64,000 bases of DNA from Tetraselmis striata (lineage: Eukaryota > Chlorophyta > Chlorodendrophyceae > Chlorodendrales > Chlorodendraceae). How positions within the stretch are numbered: the first letter of the stretch is position 1; each line of letters begins with the position of its first letter. A model generated the notes under the pieces. The model did not search any database. It was not told the DNA's origin and worked only from the letters and a program-made list of their open reading frames with translations. The DNA is taken from the NCBI GenBank assembly GCA_006384855.1, contig VCJN01001752.1, forward strand, positions 62,001-126,000, read 5' to 3'. The translations under genes were made by a program, and so were the position numbers. This document shows, in pieces, positions 56,601 through 64,000 of this stretch.

Positions 56601-56673
56601 AGGATACTGCGCAAGACGCACCAGGCACTACTGGGTACCCACATGGGGATTTGTGTGGTACATATCCTTACAG
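56596..56673. repeat. 78-bp inverted-repeat element, copy 2
   Basis: It begins CTGTAAGGATACTGCGC and ends CATATCCTTACAG, so the 11-bp termini CTGTAAGGATA/TATCCTTACAG are perfect. It is nearly identical to copy 1, 165 bp away, in the same orientation. Confidence 0.7.
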
Positions 56674-59600
56674 TACCTGTGGTAGTAGTAAGTAATGCAC
56701 GATATCGATCCACGCGAGTACCAGGAACTTCTAGGTACCAGTACCTGGTGTCTCCATAGTCGCTCCCTGAATACCCGTAGCGACTGGCTGCTGCTGCTGC
56801 TGTTATCCCGGTATACCGCGTTTCGCCGTCACGTCACAGCCGCCCCGCCGCCTCCCTTGTTTGAGGGACCCCCCACCCGCGCCGCGCCAGCCCTTCTATG
56901 GTGTACGATATAAACCAGCCGTGTACCGCGTAGGATACAGGCTGTTGGCCACTGGGCGCCTCTTGTCATGCGCGGGCCGGTCCCATATTTATATCTCCTG
57001 GAAGCAAGCGCCGCCGATCCAAGCTTTGGGCAACATCGGAGTTGCAACCAGTACGGCGGGTGCGCAGATTTTGAATATTGCGCCCGCTTCCTTCGTTCCA
57101 ACGCGTCAACGTCCCCTCGCATCAACGCCCCGATTGAGCAAGGAGCTGCCCAGTCGCGCCGGTAAGTCTGCCTCGCCCAATACCGACCAATATGCCCAAA
57201 TGCCTGGAAAGAATAACCAGGCATGAGCTCATTAATTCGGTGGCCTATGCGGACAGCCTTCTGGACTGTGTGCGTGCGAGAGGCCGCTATTAACCCACCC
57301 TGACTACCGGGGGCTCGGATGTGCGTGATGACGCTAAAACGCGCGCGAAATATAAATAACGAGCACGTCAGCACGAGCACACTCGTGCTGGTACGCAGCA
57401 ATAATGCCACGGACACATGGTACATCATATTGTAATTTCTTACCACAAATAACTAGCAGCGCAGCAGTGCGTTATCGCCGATTATTCGCGTTTGTGTCGT
57501 TCCAGCACAAACGTTTCTGTACGTCGTCCTTACCAAAGTACTCGTACATTGCAGTACTTGTTATACAAGTACACAGCAGACAGCGCTTCTATGTACATAG
57601 GGGCCCGCCCGGTAGCGCAGCAGAAAGCATGATGTTGCCATGCTGTTATTGGATAGCGACTGTTTCAATTTTAGCCCTTATTTATGTAATAAAAACCATT
57701 TCAATTTTTGGGTATAATAGCGACTGAATGATCAGAATAGATATTCCCACCCGTACCGGCGTACCCGGGCGGCAACTAGCTGATTTCCGCGGTGATGCAG
57801 CGCGATATATCGATTATCGGCTATTTTATACCGGCTATATTTCTACTAAATCTCGATGAATTTTCCGAAGTTTCCGTATGTAACGGTTATCCCTACGACC
57901 CGCGCCAGTGTAAACACCGTATCACGCGAGCACTGCCCGAAGCGAATGCCAAAATATATGAGCGCTTTTGCTAAAATGCCCCATACATAATCAGATATTC
58001 GCGATCGAGCGGCGGCGCTCGCATTGATATCGGAACTGCAAGCACACATGGTATAAATGTATCATACTCCTTATTCATGTTTCCTAGTCGTTTTGAATAA
58101 GGAATTGATAGTCGGTAGTAGAATCCTCGCGGCACAAAAAGGGGGGAATTGAAGTCCCTGTAAAGCGTAGCGCATAGTTGATGAAAGCTCAGTAGGTTTT
58201 GCTTTGCGTTTGTCCGCGTGGTGACTCAAATGCAGAGGTGGCCTAAGCGAAACGGGACAATAGCGATGATTCTCAACGATTCAATGGCATGTAAAGGATT
58301 ACTACAATCGGTGATGGACGGACATACCGTATTAATTTTTGGTCCATGGAACAAAATCCACTTACGTTTTAGCATGGAACAACTCGTATGAACTACGTAC
58401 ATCATGCTAACAGCAACAAATCAACCTCTAAACGCAATACGAGTTGGAACAACTCGTATACTATGGCCATGGATACTGGTGATAAAAGTATGCGGTCGAT
58501 GTGAATCATCCTCACCTGTACCGGTAGTCGCCATATAAGCAATAAAGGATGTATTCATGGTATAAACAACAATACCGGTTACGCATTGCATTTCTTGCCC
58601 GCGCGCTCGGTTGGACGATGGTCTCTTATCCAAGAGGTCCCGTGATCGATTCTCTTGGTTGATATTTTTTGCCACATCGGCCCAGCGTGTCCCGGGTTTA
58701 CCTGGTTGATGGAGTAGGCCTTCGGGGCTCGAATAGGGCAATTATCTGAGGGGTATTGTACCATACCTACGAATGCAATAGGCGCAAGATGTCAAATATT
58801 GGGGCGGCTTTGGCTGATGTCCCGGGGCGAAATTGCTGAGTACGCGAGTATCCCCGATGATACCGACATGACGTTGCACTCGTACTCGAATAAAGTCTTA
58901 TTACCTGTGAAATCCCGTGCACATTCCTGCTTTACATCCCGTGGCATTGCTTCCGCAAGGAACAATGCCCTCTAGACATTATTGCGGCTATAAAACTCCT
59001 GCCGAGTGTGGGTACTCCCTTGTCTGTCCTCGTCTTCGTACCCATCTGTTTTGTCGGTCCGGCGGCGGTTTTTGAACTCGGTTCCTCTTGGTTGCGAGGC
59101 GAGCGCCATATCCCGTACGGTGGAGCGACCTCGTTAGAGCGGTGGTTTCTTAAATAAATACCGTACCATATTCCTGTATGCACTGTATATACTGTACTCG
59201 CATGGATCAGAATGTACTAAATAATCATAATAGATCCGGGATTTCGAAGGTTAACTCGATTCGAATAGTTAATTTCTTGTACGTGGCAGGAATGAGCATC
59301 TTCGGTCCCACTGCTCATCGGTCATCGGCCTCCGGCCTCGCAGCGCGCAACACAGATGCTCTTTTCTGCCCGTACTTAACCTGGGATCTTCGAGGCACGC
59401 GCTCGATAGCGCGGCTCGGGCGCGAGATATCCCGGTGTACTCATAGCCACAATATTTAATTTAAACAATAACAAAATTTAATACCGACTGTGGTCGCTGC
59501 AGGCGGCCAGGTGCCAGGCGCTAACTCGCTGCAAGTACCTGTACTTATTTTTCCGGTGCTTTTCGCGCAGCTGAGTTTCATGACGGTTCTGAGCAACAAG

Positions 59601-60835
59601 CAGCAGCAGCGCTACTGCTCCCGGCACCGGTCGGGGGCAACCACGCTGACGGCTATTGAGTACCGACTAAGGATTATATGGGAGATTCATGTGGAGTCGC
59701 AATCCTTTCAATCCTCGGCCAGACAGGCGCTAGCCGTCCATACGTAATCGACGCCCGCCGTCAAAACTCGCTCACCGTGGGGCAAGCTCCGACACCATGA
59801 GGTCGCCGGCACATAGCGACAACCGCGGCTTGGCAGATGAGTTTCGCCGCCAGGCGCCCGTTGGTGCCCGGGGGTTGCTGCCACTCGTTGCATACGATAG
59901 GCTCGATCAAATAGCTGGAACGAGTAGCCGTCCGAGTAGCTTGGCCGGCTCTCCTCCAACCCCCGACACCAGCCGGGAAGTGGAATTCCACGGAACCGTG
60001 CCGCTGGCCTCGCCGGAGGGTTCGTCAGCGTCGGAGCCGGCAGAATTGACAGGAGCGCCGGTACCGCGCAGACCTCAGACTGACCACTTCACTGCCTGCA
60101 CCGTGCTATACGAATTACTGGCCATGCGCATGGAATGCGAGGTGCTTGCCCCGCAATGACATGCGAGCTCCGCGCCGGCGAGCTCTGGGCCGCTTGATAT
60201 TGTCGCTACGTGTCGCGTGAATAATGCAACAACGAGCCGATATGGTCATCGCTACCATGAAACTGAGTTATAAACTGGATTTTATCACAAGTCAATAATC
60301 GTCAACCAATTGCATTAACCATTCTTACTGTATCTCGCAGTCCTGCTAGCTGGAGAGGCTGCCTGCTGCTGCTGATCCCTTTCCCGATTTGTGCAGAGCA
60401 TGATGCTGCGCCGAACGCTGCGATACTGCAAGGCCGGCCGCCGCGGCAAACCCAGCAGGGTCGGAGGGAGAGGCGGACCCCGCAGCAAGCCGCCAGCGGG
60501 CGCTGGCAACGGGTACGCAAGGCTGCGGGCGGAATTGGCCGTGCTGTCGCAAGCGAAAACATACCGGTAGCCGGCACGGAACATTCACCAGTCGGAAAAT
60601 GGATTTACAGCCTCCAGGCCCTCCGTATGCGCGCGATACAGCGCCGCAACAAACAGCTCGGGCCGTGCAGCAGTCGCTACACCACGTGTCGACGAACCCT
60701 CCCGGCACTATGCCATCCCGCAGCTGCCTCGATACGACATGCGCAAACGCCGGGTGTCATGTTTCTGGTTTGACGTGCCGAGCGCTACGAGCTCTGAGGC
60801 TGCAAGCACAATGCACGCACCCCTCGTTCCCGCAG
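56674..60835. other. Spacer; upstream region of the SUZ12-like gene at the right
   Basis: 56.7-59.4 kb shows no gene. At 59797-60159 a 120-codon plus frame (Ser/Pro-rich, ending CEVLAPQ) and at 60599-60889 an ATG-led frame could hold the missing 5' exons of the SUZ12-like gene. No splice chain could be fixed. Confidence 0.35.
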
Positions 60836-63804
60836 GGCACGGAGCTCCCGGGTCGTATCACTGGACGTCGCAAACCTCGTGTTTGGTAATAAGTCGGAAA
60901 CCGACCCGCCGCACACCATTTCCGTGATACTGGCCGCCTGCTATCATCCCATGGAGGACTATGGAGAGGACATCAACGTAAGTCCAGCGTCAACACTTTA
61001 TGGGGCCGTCCTGCAATTTCGTGCCCGTCTCAACTCTATCTGTATTTGTTCCGCTGATGGACGCTCTTGCACTTACAACCTACAACTTGATGGAACACAC
61101 CATGCGACTGAGGCTCTACAATATCAGTGGATGTTTCTTCACCACACCTGAGCGCTATTCGGGACGTTCACGTTGGCAATTTGAGACCGACGTGGCCTGT
61201 CTGAGCAGGTGCACTGCGTATGCTCAGCCAACATGATTCATGTAGCAATGGACAAGCTAGACAGCGCTGACCACCGTGCAACCATGGAGATCCCGCCAGA
61301 CGCTGATGGCAAGACAATGAGGCTGATGTGCTTGATATGGGGTGTGTACTGCGGTCCACTCTCCGTCGTCGCTGCCTTCCGTACCCATCATTACCCGGGA
61401 CCCCAGCGCTCTCACAAGTGAAGCCTGCATAGCCCCCCGTGCTTATTGTTCTCAATGCTCGCTGCGCAGAGGACCATCCAGACCTGCGTGTTCTTGGCCA
61501 CAAGCAGGGAAAGCCCCTGAGCACAGGTGCCCACACTCAACCCCCGTACTATGTCCCGTGACTATACCACCCACAAGGCCAATCTCAAAATCCATGCGCC
61601 ACTGAATCACCGCATGCTTCAACAAGGGGTCATCGTGCTCCAACACGCCCTGTGCTTTCCCTGCCACAGGCACCAGGCGGCTGCCGCAAGGTGTGCAGCA
61701 GATCTTTGGCATGGTCCCGAACTACAGCCGCTGCCGGTGGTCGCTCTCACCGTTCCCGATGGGCAATAAAGACTGCATCTCTCAGCTCCATGAGGGCTCC
61801 CTATACTTGGACGCTTGGTGCCCCCCCCCCTCCCCCCCCCTACCCGCGCCCCACTGCATGCAGTGTCCACCCGACCCTTGACAGTCAACACACAGCTGCA
61901 CTTCTACCTGCCCACTCCGCTGCCAACAACAAGTGCCCTTGTCTCTGGCACAATTAAGCACAGCGGCCCCTTCTGCCCCTGCAGGGCCAATCGGGAGGAA
62001 GTACAGACATCACATGCTCATGTCTGCTTCACCCGTGCTAGCCGGAAAGACGGCCCCCGCCCCCTCGACGAGCTCGGCTTTGCCAGGATCAACGTTGCGG
62101 TCAGATGGCCGGAGCAGCCTCGGCCCCCAGCAACCCGGAGCCTCGGCCCCGCCATGCTTGCCGGCATAGCCGCCCCCGTGACGACGGGCAGCAGCACCGT
62201 GTTCCACTTCTCCCCGGACGATCGCGACCTTGCGGCGTTCACGGAGGTCACTGAGAGGTGGGAGTGTCCGCTGTGTGGGGTGCGGTGCACCCATTTTGCG
62301 GTACGCGACCCTGGCCATGCGCTTGCTGCTCCCTCGATGGACATCCCGCCCCCAGCTCCTGTTGAGAATGGCCAACAGCCGCACAATGCACCGCAGTGTC
62401 TCCAACCGTTTTTGTGGACGTGTCCGCGCGTAGTGGCGCCGCACAGCCATTCGCTGGCAGCTTGGTACCCGCCAATTCGCGAGCATTTAGTAAGATGCAG
62501 ACCTGAATGCATTTGATGAAAAATCTGCTTGGTTACCGAACCACATCTCATGGCAGGGATTGACTATCCGCAGCCGGCTGAGTACGAGCACGGCTCAAAT
62601 CAGAAAGGCAAATTAATGCTGGCACCGTGTTCCAGTTGGCCCTTCCGGCAGTGCCCGTTACTCATAATGAGATGCGGGTGCCGACGCACCTGTAGCAGGC
62701 GCCCTCAGTAATGCGAGCTTTCACTTGTTCAAACTCTAAGAACATTCGCTGTAGTCCCTGCAGTTTCGTCCAGATCTGGTCTCTCGCATGTACGGCAGGC
62801 TCTTATCACAGTGTTCTTGTTACCGCGCCAGCACCCAGACATCTGCGGCGCGTTGCTCGAAGCAGTTGCTCGAAGCAGAACATGTCCGGTACCTATACGA
62901 CCCGGTACATGTGGTCATACGTACTCCGTTTGTTCGGCACAGTGTTGTTTGACCGGCAGTCTTGCGCATGATGGACCCCCCCCCCCCTTTTGGTTGCTGT
63001 TCCCCGCGCAGGCCCTGGGCATGCACCTGCAGGCGTCTCATGACATGTTTCAGTACTCCTTCAAGAGCACAGGCGTCAACCACATGCCCGAGGTGCCCTC
63101 CCCCTCCCCCTCGCGCCGCGTGCCTTGTGTGTTCTGTTCTGCAGGAAAGAGATATATCACGGTTTTCCAAGCAGGTAGTCGGCGCGAAGTTGTGCCAGTA
63201 TTAGAGTTTGCCTGCAACGTGACGCGACGTTGATGCGACGTTCCAAGTCGAATTCACATAAACACGAGTGCCGATGCACCTCTGCAAACAAGCCGTGTAA
63301 TACGTGTCGAATTGGCGCTGCATGCAACCAATAAGACCATTCGATATATTCTCCCGCTGTATTTTCGTCTGCATTTGACCTCTGGCAGGCCGAGCAGGTT
63401 GCTGTTTGCAGTGCTTTTTAAACCACGCTGGCACCCACGCATAAATCGATGGCGGCATTAGTGCGGTTCTCGGTACGTCGGCGGCGGTGCTGCGTCACGC
63501 CTGCAGTCTGATAGTGCGCGGACGTAACGTGAGCATTGAATGCGGCCTCTGTCTCTGTTGGAAGGACGCGCTACGCTCCCAGAGGCCGAGTCGTCACAGT
63601 GATCTTGGCAAACGCTAGGGCGACTAGCCTAACTGTCGAACTCGCGTGCAACGGTACGCCTGTCGGCAGGTCTGGGTGCGCGGCTGGACGCAGGACGCCA
63701 GCTCCGCGCGCTACACGGCCGCCCTGCGCTCCCCCGCCAGCGGAGCTGTCCTGTACGAAGCGACCGCGGCGAAGGAGTTCACCTTTGCGCGCTCGGTGCA
63801 AAAG
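60836..63804 (+). CDS. SUZ12: SUZ12/EMF2-like PRC2 subunit, seven internal exons (both ends missing)
   Basis: Exons: 60836-60977, 61209-61341, 61470-61526, 61670-61817, 61985-62300, 63012-63092, 63670-63804. All are GT-AG with matching phases, and translation is open throughout (about 337 residues). The first exon (VVSLDVANLVFGN, then HTISVILAACY) resembles the N-terminal beta-rich segment of SUZ12. The key evidence is the C2H2 zinc finger split over two exons, CPLCGVRCTHFA + ALGMHLQASHDMFQYSF, preceded by VFHFSPDDRDL. This matches the CPxCxxxC...HLxxxHDxFxFxF finger of SUZ12, EMF2 and VRN2. VWVRGWTQD follows as in the linker to the VEFS box, which must lie beyond the right edge. SUZ12 holds PRC2 together and is needed for H3K27 methylation. 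The start exon is not resolved. Confidence 0.78.
62675..62838. repeat. MITE family A copy in a SUZ12 intron
   Basis: It begins CGGGTGCCGACGCACCTGTA and ends GCGCCAGCACCC, so the termini are inverted. The interior has GGCAGGCTCTTATCACAGTG, like the copy at 7873-8042. It lies in the intron between exons ending 62300 and starting 63012. Confidence 0.65.
63263..63437. repeat. MITE family A copy in the next SUZ12 intron
   Basis: It begins GAGTGCCGATGCACCTCTGC, has GCTGCATGCAACC and the core TTGACCTCTGGCAGG (about 63375-63389), and ends CACGCTGGCACCCA. It sits in the intron between 63092 and 63670. Confidence 0.65.
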
Positions 63805-64000
63805 GTAACACAACAGGGACATCTTACACCTGACTGCCCCTGGCCTGTGCGGAGTCTTGCTCTACTAGCGCGAATAGGTTTAGTTTGACGGTTTTCTTAT
63901 GCCCAGCTCGCACACGTCCGTCGCCTTGTATGGGCCGACAGCACATTTGGATAGCGATTTGTTCAAAAATAATATTGAACATTACCGTCATCGGCCTGTC

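Noticed and set aside
58590..58660. tRNA gene on the plus strand
   Set aside because: A hairpin (TCTCTTATCCAAGAGG) and a weak B-box-like GATCGATTC are present, but no acceptor stem pairs and the T arm does not close.
1..64000. CRISPR arrays, rRNA genes, bacterial-type operons
   Set aside because: No regularly spaced repeats, no rRNA landmarks, and gene structure is intron-rich throughout.

Overview
The window looks like nuclear DNA from a GC-rich, transposon-rich eukaryote. Its three host genes are cut into many small exons by GT-AG introns. One encodes a Polycomb (PRC2) subunit, one looks like a ciliary PG-rich-repeat protein, and one belongs to the bacterial ViaA family and may carry a targeting peptide. 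The transposon set is eukaryotic: piggyBac, EnSpm/CACTA, Ty3/gypsy, non-LTR and tyrosine-recombinase elements. I infer a flagellated alga, most likely green, but nothing here fixes the lineage. No rRNA gene, intact tRNA gene or CRISPR array was found.

Layout. 1-7.9 kb: the 3' part of a tyrosine-recombinase retroelement, then decayed unrecognised reading frames and a dispersed repeat. 8.2-13.8 kb (+): an 11-exon gene for a 596-residue PG-rich protein; every splice phase agrees from ATG to stop. 15.6-24.9 kb (-): a gene of at least 14 exons for a ViaA-like VWA-domain protein, convergent with the first. 25-60 kb: a mobile-element graveyard. It holds a gypsy-type element with a gag frame, zinc knuckle, probable DAM-type methyltransferase, protease and reverse transcriptase (-); a piggyBac transposase with an intact N-terminal two thirds (+); LINE 3' fragments; an EnSpm/CACTA tnp2 transposase remnant (-); two 1.4-kb copies of one repeat; and a second gypsy RT fragment. 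60.8 kb to the right edge (+): seven exons of a SUZ12-like gene that runs out of the window.

The host genes share a peculiar intron style. Many introns carry a homopolymeric C tract on the sense strand, often directly after the 5' splice site (GTG followed by 10-28 C). A short TA-flanked inverted-repeat element (MITE) is found only in or beside the three gene regions, mostly inside introns, and was not seen in the 35-kb graveyard. The homopolymer tracts, the MITE family, the multi-exon ViaA homologue and the methyltransferase-bearing gypsy remnant are the points most worth following up.
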